This document shows, in pieces, positions 12,330-21,233 of a DNA stretch of 44,639 bases (within the stretch, counting starts at the first letter, position 1; the number at the start of each line of letters is the position of its first letter). Origin of the DNA: Patescibacteria group bacterium (GTDB taxonomy: Bacteria > Patescibacteriota > Microgenomatia > UBA8517). Position numbers and translations under genes: made by a program. Under the pieces are notes generated by a model. It was not told the DNA's origin. It saw only the letters and a list, made by a program, of their open reading frames with translations, and searched no databases. The stretch covers positions 1 through 44,639 of the forward strand of contig JAHJHG010000008.1 in the NCBI GenBank assembly GCA_018823885.1, written 5' to 3'.

Positions 12330-12578
12330 ATGACAAAAAGGGATAAAAAGAGGTTTAATACTCATTTTAGGCAAACTGTTAAAGAATTCAAGGCCGCCCG
12401 CCAGACACAAATCTACAGCCATCTTAAAAGAAACATACCTTATAAAATATTCAAAATTTCAAAACCGCAATTTTTAAGCAAAGTAAAAAAATCAAACATT
12501 CTAAAAAGGAAGAAATTAACATTTTTTGGAAAACAGCCTTTTAAAATGAAACAAGCGCTGAAGAAAGGTGTACGATAA
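12330..12578 (+). CDS. hypothetical small basic protein
   Basis: 82 aa, very Lys-rich; followed by a strong hairpin terminator that overlaps the stop codon. Confidence 0.55.
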   Translation: MTKRDKKRFNTHFRQTVKEFKAARQTQIYSHLKRNIPYKIFKISKPQFLSKVKKSNILKRKKLTFFGKQPFKMKQALKKGVR

Positions 12579-12604
12579 TCTGTACGACCTAGTCCAGCGC
12601 TTTT
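12553..12604 (+). terminator. Long stem-loop with T-run overlapping the end of the preceding CDS
   Basis: AAGCGCTG...AGGTGTAC-gataatct-GTACgACCT...CAGCGCTTTTG. Confidence 0.7.
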
Positions 12605-12621
12605 GTTTATGAACTTATAAA

Positions 12622-12819
12622 CTAATACGTCAGCAAGAGTGCTCCAAAACCAATCAATATTGCTCCCACTATCACCTGGCCTTTGACTCGACTCTCTTTC
12701 GCCTTATTCTGGCACACTAAGGGAATGCCGAAAATGACAAAAAGAACGCCAATAGGTCTAAGGCAGCACTCAAGCAGTATGGTGTTGACACCGTAGAAAT
12801 TTATTAACGCTTGAATCAT
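12622..12819 (-). CDS. hypothetical small membrane protein
   Basis: 65 aa, two hydrophobic segments; adjacent to another small minus-strand membrane ORF. Confidence 0.6.
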   Translation of the reverse strand: MIQALINFYGVNTILLECCLRPIGVLFVIFGIPLVCQNKAKESRVKGQVIVGAILIGFGALLLTY

Positions 12820-13157
12820 TTTTCACCTCGTTTGGCGACTAGATAGAACCAAGGTATAGAGGCCAGCATAATGATACTTGACGCAAAATATCCTATGACA
12901 GGGGGCAAAGATAAAGTCAGGTAAACGTATGTTTCCTGCCCAGTCGATATTTTTGCTATCAATTCTAGCGCGCTAACGAATGCTAAAATTACGCAGGTCA
13001 ATGAATAAAGAGATGCGATATATGGCGTAACCTTTGTCGCAAAAGTGCGTGTAATTATAACAAAACACGCAAGAACTACGAACGTGGTACCTACTATAAG
13101 CTGTATGGTAGGAATATTCATCGTAACCCTCCTTTTAAGGTTCTGAATGCGAGACAA
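12816..13157 (-). CDS. hypothetical membrane protein
   Basis: About 113 aa with several TM segments; 4-bp overlap with the downstream ORF suggests translational coupling. Start may be the internal ATG (MNIPTIQL) preceded by AAAAGGAGGG at about 13122. Confidence 0.6.
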   Translation of the reverse strand: MSRIQNLKRRVTMNIPTIQLIVGTTFVVLACFVIITRTFATKVTPYIASLYSLTCVILAFVSALELIAKISTGQETYVYLTLSLPPVIGYFASSIIMLASIPWFYLVAKRGEK

Positions 13158-13307
13158 GAGTTGTTTTTCTTGACAGACGGTTAAAGAGCGACTGCTGAAT
13201 AGAAATTACATTATAAGATATAATTTACTTTGTGTCAAACTTATGTAAACGAGCCGCAGAAGACCCAATATCCTTCAATGATAGTATTTCGTAGTATAAT
13301 GAAAGAC

Positions 13308-13814
13308 ATGCTTATTTTAGGTATAGATCCAGGCACGGCGACTACCGGTTACGGCATCATTAAAGTGGAAAATAAAAACTATGATGTTGTGGATTTTGGT
13401 CTGATTGAGACCGACAAAAACGGATCTCCCGGGAAAAGGTTGGAAATAATTTATATGGAGATGATGAAGATTTTCCGTAAGCACAAGCCTGACGTTATGG
13501 CAATTGAAAAGATCTTCTTTGCTCGAAATGCCAAGACGGCGATTAGGGTAGGACAAGCACTAGGTGTGATGCTGTTTTCTGCCGCAAGAGCGAATACAGA
13601 AATAGCGGAGTATGCTCCAGGACGGATTAAAAAAGTGGTTACAGGAGATGGCAGGGCAGATAAAAAGATAATTCAGAAGTCCGTAAGAAAAATATTAGGA
13701 GCGAAAGTACGAAGCAAAAAAGGAAAGAAAACTCATTTTGATAATGCAGCCGACGGTTTGGCAGTGGCTCTGTGTCATGCACGTTGTGTAGTTGGTTCAG
13801 AAAATGTAAAGTGA
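13308..13814 (+). CDS. ruvC: Holliday junction endodeoxyribonuclease RuvC
   Basis: LILGIDPGTATTGYGII, MAIEKIFF, HFDNAADGLAVALCH. Start placed at 13308 (listed ORF starts at 13230). Confidence 0.93.
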   Translation: MLILGIDPGTATTGYGIIKVENKNYDVVDFGLIETDKNGSPGKRLEIIYMEMMKIFRKHKPDVMAIEKIFFARNAKTAIRVGQALGVMLFSAARANTEIAEYAPGRIKKVVTGDGRADKKIIQKSVRKILGAKVRSKKGKKTHFDNAADGLAVALCHARCVVGSENVK

Positions 13815-13830
13815 AGGGGGTGATTAAAAG

Positions 13831-14082
13831 TTGGCAGATTTTAAAATAGGCAAAGTAAAACACTATTACGACAAAATAGGCGTAGCCGTAGTTGAACTAG
13901 ACGGAGGGTTGTCTAAGGGAGACAAGATTAAGTTTGTACGCGGCGGAGAGGATATGTTTGAGCAAGAAGTGGAATCAATGCAAATAGAACACGATAAAAT
14001 TGATTCTGCAAAAAAGGGTGATGTGGTAGGATTAAAAGTTGACCAGGAGGTAAAAGAGGATGCAGAGGTTTACAAAATATAA
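13831..14082 (+). CDS. translation elongation factor-like protein (EF-Tu domain 2-like fold)
   Basis: KIGKVKHYYDKIGVAVVELDGGLSKGDKIKFVRGGEDMFEQEVESMQIEHDKIDSAKKGDVVGLKV; TTG start, GAAGGGGGTG ribosome-binding site. Confidence 0.8.
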   Translation: MADFKIGKVKHYYDKIGVAVVELDGGLSKGDKIKFVRGGEDMFEQEVESMQIEHDKIDSAKKGDVVGLKVDQEVKEDAEVYKI

Positions 14083-14518
14083 TCTACGCGTCCAACTAAA
14101 GCCTAAAAGAAAAAAAGCGAAGGCTGCGAGGATAGATTGGCAACCTGCTCCAGATGTAGATAAGAGAATTAAATATTTATCGAAAAATTTAGATTTAGAT
14201 TGGCTTAAAAATGATAGTCTTCATGGTTTCAGGTCAACGAATTCAAAAACACGAGCATATGCAAGAATTTGGGGACTTCCAAGGATCTGGCAAAAAGCAC
14301 TTCAAGCAGAAGCTTCATATATAATCGAGGTTATTTCGGAAAAGTATGACAGGCTACCAGAAAAAGAAAGAGACAAGGTCTTATTGCATGAAATAGTACA
14401 TATTCCCAAGAATTTTTCCGGCAGTTTAGTCCCTCACTACCGAAAAGGTAAACGAAACTTTCATAAACAAGTGGAAGTTTTGCTAAATGAATATAGGAAA
14501 CATAGAAAAGGTAAATAA
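14060..14518 (+). CDS. putative metallopeptidase (HExxH)
   Basis: KVLLHEIVHIPKNFSGSLVPH; resembles phage-type putative metallopeptidase domain; overlaps the upstream CDS. Confidence 0.7.
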   Translation: MQRFTKYNLRVQLKPKRKKAKAARIDWQPAPDVDKRIKYLSKNLDLDWLKNDSLHGFRSTNSKTRAYARIWGLPRIWQKALQAEASYIIEVISEKYDRLPEKERDKVLLHEIVHIPKNFSGSLVPHYRKGKRNFHKQVEVLLNEYRKHRKGK

Positions 14519-14520
14519 AA

Positions 14521-15197
14521 TGAAAATAATCCTTATACACGGGGATCACTCCCTTGATAGCTATAATCGACTACAAATGCTAATTCAGGTCGCTAAAGAG
14601 CGTGGTTGGGAAATAGTAAAGATAGATTCTAGCAATAATCTGTCCCTTCCTGAAAAATTCACGACCTCGAACTTATTTGAAGGAGAAAGGCTTTATGTAA
14701 TGGAAAATCTGGCAAAAATTAAAAAAACCGACTTTGAGTGGTTAAAGAAAAACATAAAAAGACTTTCTGGAACGACAATCATTTATCATGATGGCACGAT
14801 CACTAATAACCTGTTGAAATTAATTCCCAAAGTTACAAAAACTGAGGAATATAAACTTCCGAAATTGATTTTTAAATTTCTCGAATCTTTTTGGCCAGGC
14901 AACTCAACAAACTCGATTAAGTTATTGCACGAGGTCATTAAAGAGGAGTCACCTGAATATATTTTTAATCTTTTATCTCGTCACTTCAGGGATTTGTATT
15001 GGGCAACATTGGATAGAAACAGCATGTCTTATCCCGCCTGGCGTGTTTCCAAGCTGACCCAACAAGCAAGTCGTTTTGAAAATGGAAAAATTGAAGAATT
15101 AATTAAAACATTTGCAGAGGTAGACATAGAGGTAAAAACATCCAAGGCAAATATTGTTGACTCTCTCGATTTCATAATTGCAAGCGAATTAGAATAA
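14521..15197 (+). CDS. holA: DNA polymerase III delta subunit-like protein
   Basis: ILIHGDHSLDSYNRLQ..., C-terminal LTQQASRFENGKIEELIKTFAEVDIEVKTSKANIVDSLDFII; start at ATG 14521. Confidence 0.7.
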
Positions 15198-15211
15198 TAT
15201 AGACTTATATT

Positions 15212-16564
15212 ATGCCCGAGAAGAAAAGTCTTTTTGGAACGAGTGGGATCAGAGGACCCGCTGACACATTGTTCACGGAACAATTTTGCTTCGATATCGG
15301 CAAAACCTTCATAAAATTTTTGGAGAAACATTACAAAACTGGCCCAATTGCGGTTGGTATTGACCCGAGAGATTCAAGTCCTCGAATTAAAAAGCAACTT
15401 TTTAAAGGATTAGCCACAAGTGATCTAAAATTGTTTGATGAAGGAATCACCCCAGTACCATCTATGAATTGGCTAATTAAAAATACGGAAATCGAAGCGG
15501 GGGTAGTGGTCACAGGAAGCCATATTGCACCGGAACTAAATGGAGTTAAATTTTACGCTCATGATGAAGAAGTCTCATATGAAGACCAGAAAAATATTGA
15601 AAGCATCTATGAAGAGCTGAAAGAAAAGGAGAAACCGCCCGAATTAGAGGCAAGGACACAACAAGAAAGTCGGGCTCGGGATCTTTACAGCCAAATGTTG
15701 TTTGAAATGATAAAAGATTCTTTACCAAAATGGAAGGTTGCTGTTGATTGCGCCAACGGCGCTCAGTCCATTGTCATACCTGCATTATTAAGAAAGCTTG
15801 GACTTGAAATATTTGAAATTAATTGTGATACGGAAAAAGATTTCATTGCTAGAGATACTGATACAGACGATAAAGCAGAGACGGAGGAGTTAAAGAAAGC
15901 CGTTGTAGAAGAAAACTGTGATTTTGGCATTGCCTATGACGGGGATGGCGACAGAGTGGTTTTCATTGACGAGAAAGGCCAATTTATTCAAGGAGAATAC
16001 TCTTGTTCATTAGTGGCTAAGCACTCTCCCGGCGATACTGTAGTTACTACAATTAGCTCTTCACAAGTGGTGGAGGCGATTGGCAAAAAGATAATTAGAA
16101 CCAAGGTGGGTTCACCCTATGTTGTTGGAAAAATGAAAGAACATAAAGCCCCTTTTGGCTTTGAGCCAAATGGAGGAGCTATTTCGGGGGAAATTATGTA
16201 TACCCGGGATGGTGGTTCGATGACAATGAAGATAATAAGCCTCTATTCTAAATTGAATGGTAGTTTTTCATCAATGTTTGCCCAGCTCCCCAAATATTAT
16301 ATGTTAAGAACAAAAGTTGATTATAAGTGGGAGTTGAAGGATAAAATCATGGAAGAGGCAGAAAGGAGATTTAAAGGTATTAAGGTTGAGAAAATCGATG
16401 GTTTGAAAATTTGGGTTGATGACCAATCTTGGATACTTTTTAGGTCTTCGCAAAATGCCCCTGAATTTAGAGTTTTTGCCGAAAGTGCTGCAGAAGACAA
16501 AGCCAAAACACTTCTTGATGACGGAGTTAAATTTGTAAAGGAAATAATTACTCAGAATGAATAA
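15212..16564 (+). CDS. phosphoglucomutase/phosphomannomutase family protein
   Basis: LFGTSGIRG, VVVTGSHIAPELNGVK (active Ser), YDGDGDRVVFID, C-terminal phosphate-binding loop. Confidence 0.92.
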   Translation: MPEKKSLFGTSGIRGPADTLFTEQFCFDIGKTFIKFLEKHYKTGPIAVGIDPRDSSPRIKKQLFKGLATSDLKLFDEGITPVPSMNWLIKNTEIEAGVVVTGSHIAPELNGVKFYAHDEEVSYEDQKNIESIYEELKEKEKPPELEARTQQESRARDLYSQMLFEMIKDSLPKWKVAVDCANGAQSIVIPALLRKLGLEIFEINCDTEKDFIARDTDTDDKAETEELKKAVVEENCDFGIAYDGDGDRVVFIDEKGQFIQGEYSCSLVAKHSPGDTVVTTISSSQVVEAIGKKIIRTKVGSPYVVGKMKEHKAPFGFEPNGGAISGEIMYTRDGGSMTMKIISLYSKLNGSFSSMFAQLPKYYMLRTKVDYKWELKDKIMEEAERRFKGIKVEKIDGLKIWVDDQSWILFRSSQNAPEFRVFAESAAEDKAKTLLDDGVKFVKEIITQNE

Positions 16565-17627
16565 ACTTGATTCCTTAGAAACGATTAAAAAGTTTGATGA
16601 AAAAGGAGTTCTTTCTTCTATTAAGTTGTTGCCTAAGCAGGCAGAACAGGCATGGGTAGAAGTCAGCAAACTGAAACTCCCAAAATCTTTTGCCAACACT
16701 AAAAATATTGTGGTTTGTGGAATGGGAGGCTCCGCGCTTGGTGAAAGAGTTATCGATTCTTTTACAGATAAATATATCAGAGCACCAATGGAAATTTTTA
16801 CACAATACTACATACCTGGTTATGTTAATAATGATAGCCTTGTAATTATCTCCTCCTACTCAGGAAATACCGAAGAAGCTTTGTCTTGTGCCCACCTTGC
16901 TTTGGAAAGGAACGCATGCGTATTTGTTATAACAACAGGAGGAAAGCTTGCAGAATTGGTTAAGAATGAAGAATTGATGGCTTACGTTTATGATCCCAAG
17001 CATAACCCCGGAAAACAACCAAGGCTTGCTTTAGGATATTCAATTTTTAGTATCTTGGCATTGTTAAACAAAACAAACTTCATCACTCTGCCAACGGAGC
17101 GTTTCAATGATATCAATAAGTGCTTAGGTAAATTTATCGATGAATTTGGACCAAGGACGCCTGAAATAAAAAATATGGCCAAAATATTAGCTAATGGAAT
17201 TCAGAGAAAGATACCTCTTATCGTAGCCTCGGAACACTTGAGTGGTACGGCTTATACTTTCAAGAACCAGCTTAACGAAACATCTAAAACATTCAGCACA
17301 TTTTTTGAAATTCCTGAGTTGAATCATCATTTAACGGAGGGGTTGAGGTTTCCTGCTAAAGCTAAAGAAATCTTGCACTTCCTTTTTCTAAAATCAGAAC
17401 TTTATTCTGAAAGAGTTTTGAGGCGATATCCTTTAACAGCCGAAGTAATAGAAAAAAATTCAATAAGTCAAGATTGTTACGTCGTAAGGTCTGGAACAAA
17501 AATGGAGCAAGTTGTTGAAATTCTCGCTCTTGGTACTTTTGTGAGTTTCTATCTCGCTGTTTTAAACAATGTTGACCCGGCAGAAATCCCCTGGGTTGAT
17601 TATTTTAAAAAGAAACTTTCGGACTAA
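16557..17627 (+). CDS. bifunctional phosphoglucose/phosphomannose isomerase
   Basis: VVCGMGGSALGERVIDSF, ISSYSGNTEEALSC, NQLNETSKTFSTFFEIPELNHH; SIS domains. Confidence 0.92.
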   Translation: MNKLDSLETIKKFDEKGVLSSIKLLPKQAEQAWVEVSKLKLPKSFANTKNIVVCGMGGSALGERVIDSFTDKYIRAPMEIFTQYYIPGYVNNDSLVIISSYSGNTEEALSCAHLALERNACVFVITTGGKLAELVKNEELMAYVYDPKHNPGKQPRLALGYSIFSILALLNKTNFITLPTERFNDINKCLGKFIDEFGPRTPEIKNMAKILANGIQRKIPLIVASEHLSGTAYTFKNQLNETSKTFSTFFEIPELNHHLTEGLRFPAKAKEILHFLFLKSELYSERVLRRYPLTAEVIEKNSISQDCYVVRSGTKMEQVVEILALGTFVSFYLAVLNNVDPAEIPWVDYFKKKLSD

Positions 17628-17675
17628 TAATTCTTTCCTCTTTTACTCTTTAGACATTTAATCTAAAATAATTAT

Positions 17676-19961
17676 GTGACTGCCCAAAAATATATACTCT
17701 TCTTTAATCAAATCGACAAGGACGATTTACCGTTAGTTGGAGGAAAAGGGGCCAATCTGGGAGAAATGACGAAGGCAGGCTTTCCCGTCCCTAATGGTTT
17801 TGCTGTAACGGTTGCTGCCTATGATGCTTTTCTGGACGAAAATGATATAAATAAGCAAATTAGCAACATTTTAAAGGCTACAGACAAGAGTGAACCTAAC
17901 CAACTTAACGCCGCGTCCAAACAAATTGAACGTCTCATTTTAAAGAGCAATACCCCAAAAGAAGTTGCACAAAATATATTCGCCGCATACAAAAAACTAT
18001 CTGGAAGATTTAAAAAATCCCTGGTTGCAGTAAGATCATCCGCCACTGCTGAAGACTTACCTACAGCCTCCTTTGCTGGTCAGCAAGAGAGCTTTCTAAA
18101 TATTAAGGGGGAAGCAAATTTAATAGAAACGGTAAAAAAATGTTGGGCATCTCTTTTTACGGCAAGAGCAATTTTTTACCGCGAAGAAAATAATATTTCT
18201 CACGAAAAAGTAAAAATTTCCGTAATGGTTCAGCTGATGGTTCAATCTGAGGTTAGTGGAGTGGTTTTTACAATAGATCCTGTTACGAATGATAAAAACA
18301 AAATAATTATCGAGGCAGTATGGGGTTTAGGAGAATTTATGGTAAAAGGACAGGTTGTACCGGACAGATATTCGGTGCAAAAAGAGACATTTTCTATACT
18401 TTCTAAAAAAATTTCAGATCAATCTGTTCAACTTGTTAAAAAAGGGGCAGACACAAAAAAAATTGATGTTCCAAAAAAGAAAAGAAATTTGCAGAAAATA
18501 AATGATAAAGAAATAACAAAACTAGCGGTAATTGCAGACAAGCTTCACAAACACTATTATTTCCCCCAAGATGTTGAGTGGGCAAAGCAAGGAAAGAACT
18601 TATACATAGTTCAAACAAGACCAGTTACAACAACGCTTGAAACGAAAGACAAAAAGAAAGGCTCTAAACCTGAAGTGGAAGGGATTGAGAGTGCAAAATC
18701 ACACATACTTACAGGAGCTCCGGCTAGCCCAGGGATAGCTACAGGGCATGTCCGCATATTAAAAAGTGCTAAAGAAATCGATAAAGTAAAAAGTGGAGAC
18801 ATCCTTGTTTCGGAAATGACATCACCAGATTTTGTTCCGGCAATGAGAAAAGCCTCAGCGATTGTTACTGATCAGGGAGGTCAAACAAGTCATGCCGCCA
18901 TAGTTTCAAGGGAGCTAGGCGTTCCATGCGTAGTTGGCACAAAAGAAGCAACTACCAAATTAAAGGACAATCTTTTGGTTACAGTAGATGGAAGCAAGGG
19001 ATTGGTTTTTCTGGGAGGCAATATTAAGACTGAAATATTGAAGGTTAAACCCAAGAAAGAAAGAGAATTGAAGCTAAAGACAGCCACTAAGCTTTATGTA
19101 AATCTTGGAGAACCTGATTTAGCCAAAAGAGTGGCCAAAAAAAATATTGATGGAGCAGGATTGGTAAGAGCTGAATTTATGATTGCCAACATAGGCATTC
19201 ATCCTAAAGAAGCAATAAAACTAAAGAAGCAGGAAAAATTCATTGAGAAATTATCAAAAGATCTAATGACTTTTTGTAAAGCCTTTGGTTCGCGCCCTGT
19301 TGTCTATAGAACAACAGATTTTAAAACAAACGAGTATAGAGCATTACCGGGCGGTAAGGCTTGGGAACCTGAAGAACCGAATCCAATGCTTGGATATCGC
19401 GGTGCATATCGTTACATTGCAGATCCAGAAGTTTTTATGCTTGAATTACGAGCAATAAAAGAGGTACGACATAAGTACAAGAATCTTTGGGTAATGATTC
19501 CTTACGTTCGTTCACCAGAGGAATTGGCCGCAGTCAGAAGAATGGTGGCAGCAGAAGGTTTATTCGAAAGCCCAAGTTTTAAATTTTGGATGATGGTAGA
19601 ACTTCCAGTTAACGTAATTCTTCTCGATAAATTTATTGAGGTGGGCATTGATGGAGTTTCAATTGGATCAAATGACTTAACAATGCTTATTTCAGGAACA
19701 GATAGAGATAATGCAGAAGTGGCTAAAGCATTCAACGAGCGTTCACCGGCGGTAAAATGGGCAATAAGACGCGTCGTTAGAATATGTAACAAAAACAATA
19801 TCTCTTCTTCTATTTGCGGACAAGCACCATCAACATATGATGACTTGGTAGAAGAGCTTGTGGGCTATGGAATAACAAGTATTTCCGTAAATCCGGATGC
19901 CATAAATCGAGTAAGGCGTGTTATTGTAGATAAAGAGAGAGAAATAATTAGAAACAAATAA
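17676..19961 (+). CDS. ppsA: phosphoenolpyruvate synthase
   Basis: VGGKGANLGEMTKAGFPVPNGFAVT, VRSSATAEDLPTASFAGQQESFLNI, TDQGGQTSHAAIVSRELGVPCVVG, SSICGQAPS; GTG start. Confidence 0.95.
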   Translation: MTAQKYILFFNQIDKDDLPLVGGKGANLGEMTKAGFPVPNGFAVTVAAYDAFLDENDINKQISNILKATDKSEPNQLNAASKQIERLILKSNTPKEVAQNIFAAYKKLSGRFKKSLVAVRSSATAEDLPTASFAGQQESFLNIKGEANLIETVKKCWASLFTARAIFYREENNISHEKVKISVMVQLMVQSEVSGVVFTIDPVTNDKNKIIIEAVWGLGEFMVKGQVVPDRYSVQKETFSILSKKISDQSVQLVKKGADTKKIDVPKKKRNLQKINDKEITKLAVIADKLHKHYYFPQDVEWAKQGKNLYIVQTRPVTTTLETKDKKKGSKPEVEGIESAKSHILTGAPASPGIATGHVRILKSAKEIDKVKSGDILVSEMTSPDFVPAMRKASAIVTDQGGQTSHAAIVSRELGVPCVVGTKEATTKLKDNLLVTVDGSKGLVFLGGNIKTEILKVKPKKERELKLKTATKLYVNLGEPDLAKRVAKKNIDGAGLVRAEFMIANIGIHPKEAIKLKKQEKFIEKLSKDLMTFCKAFGSRPVVYRTTDFKTNEYRALPGGKAWEPEEPNPMLGYRGAYRYIADPEVFMLELRAIKEVRHKYKNLWVMIPYVRSPEELAAVRRMVAAEGLFESPSFKFWMMVELPVNVILLDKFIEVGIDGVSIGSNDLTMLISGTDRDNAEVAKAFNERSPAVKWAIRRVVRICNKNNISSSICGQAPSTYDDLVEELVGYGITSISVNPDAINRVRRVIVDKEREIIRNK

Positions 19962-21233
19962 ATGGCAAAAATTACGAAAATTTGGGCTAGAGAAATTCTT
20001 GACTCTAGAGCAGTACCGACTGTTGAGGCAGCATGTCAGATAGATACTGGACATGTCGCTGTTGCCTCCGTGCCCTCAGGAGCCTCCACGGGCACACACG
20101 AAGCCCTAGAGCTTAGAGACAAAGATCCTGAGAGATATAGAGGTAAAGGAGTTTTAACAGCGGTCTCAAATGTAAATAAAGTATTAGGGCCAGCTTTGGT
20201 AGGTATGGACCCTACTCAGCAAGAAGCAATAGACGCTAAATTGATTTCTTTGGATGGAACAGAAAATAAAACGAAATATGGAGGAAATGCAATTCTAGCC
20301 ATTTCTGAGGTTGTTTCCAAAATCGGGGCAATGGCATCGAAACAACCCCTATATGCATGGGTTAATATACTTTCTCAAAAAGCAGGGATGAAGCCCGTTT
20401 TAAAGGTACCGACTTCTATTTTTAACATGATAAACGGAGGACTGCATGGTGCCGGAAATTTGGACTTCCAGGAATTTCATGTAATTCCTGCGTCAAGTAA
20501 AACATTTGCTGAAGGATTAAGGGCCGGCGCAGAAATATACGTATCATTAGGGGAAAATCTAGCCCGGAGAGGCGCAATTCATTCAGTAGGTGATGAGGGA
20601 GGTTATGCTCCTAATTTATTTACAAACGCTGATGCTCTAGAGATTGTCGTGGAGTCGATAAATGAGACGAGTTATTCCCTCGGCAGAGATGTTTCTTTGG
20701 GTCTTGATGTCGCCGCAAGCGAGTTTTACAAAAATGGTGAATATTCTATTCGTGACAAATCGTCTCCAATGGATGAAACTGCCTTTATTGAATATTACAA
20801 GAATTTAAATACTCGATACCATTTGGCTATTTTGGAAGACCCTCTTCATGAAGACGCTTGGGATAGTTGGAAGAAACTTTCAGCTCTAATGTCTCCTCAT
20901 CTCAGTCTTGTTGGTGATGATTTGTTGGCAACTAACCCCAAACGAGTCCAAAAGGCAATAGACGAAAAGGCGTGTAATGCTATTTTAATAAAGCCCAACC
21001 AGATAGGTACGATTACAGAAACACTTAAAGTAATAAAGATGGCGAAGGACGCTAAATGGAAAGTGATTGTTTCGCACCGGTCTGGGGAAACCAATGATTG
21101 GTTTATTGCCGACTTCGCTGTTGGTGTTGGAGCAGAATATGTAAAATTTGGAGCTCCTGCAAGAGGAGAAAGAATCGCAAAATACAACAGGCTTACGAAC
21201 GTTGAAACGGAAATCTTGCGGGGAAAAGTATGA
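19962..21233 (+). CDS. eno: enolase
   Basis: AREILDSRAVPTVEAA, VPSGASTGTHEALELRD, NMINGGLHG, LIKPNQIGTITETL, SHRSGETNDWFIADFAVG. Confidence 0.97.
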   Translation: MAKITKIWAREILDSRAVPTVEAACQIDTGHVAVASVPSGASTGTHEALELRDKDPERYRGKGVLTAVSNVNKVLGPALVGMDPTQQEAIDAKLISLDGTENKTKYGGNAILAISEVVSKIGAMASKQPLYAWVNILSQKAGMKPVLKVPTSIFNMINGGLHGAGNLDFQEFHVIPASSKTFAEGLRAGAEIYVSLGENLARRGAIHSVGDEGGYAPNLFTNADALEIVVESINETSYSLGRDVSLGLDVAASEFYKNGEYSIRDKSSPMDETAFIEYYKNLNTRYHLAILEDPLHEDAWDSWKKLSALMSPHLSLVGDDLLATNPKRVQKAIDEKACNAILIKPNQIGTITETLKVIKMAKDAKWKVIVSHRSGETNDWFIADFAVGVGAEYVKFGAPARGERIAKYNRLTNVETEILRGKV

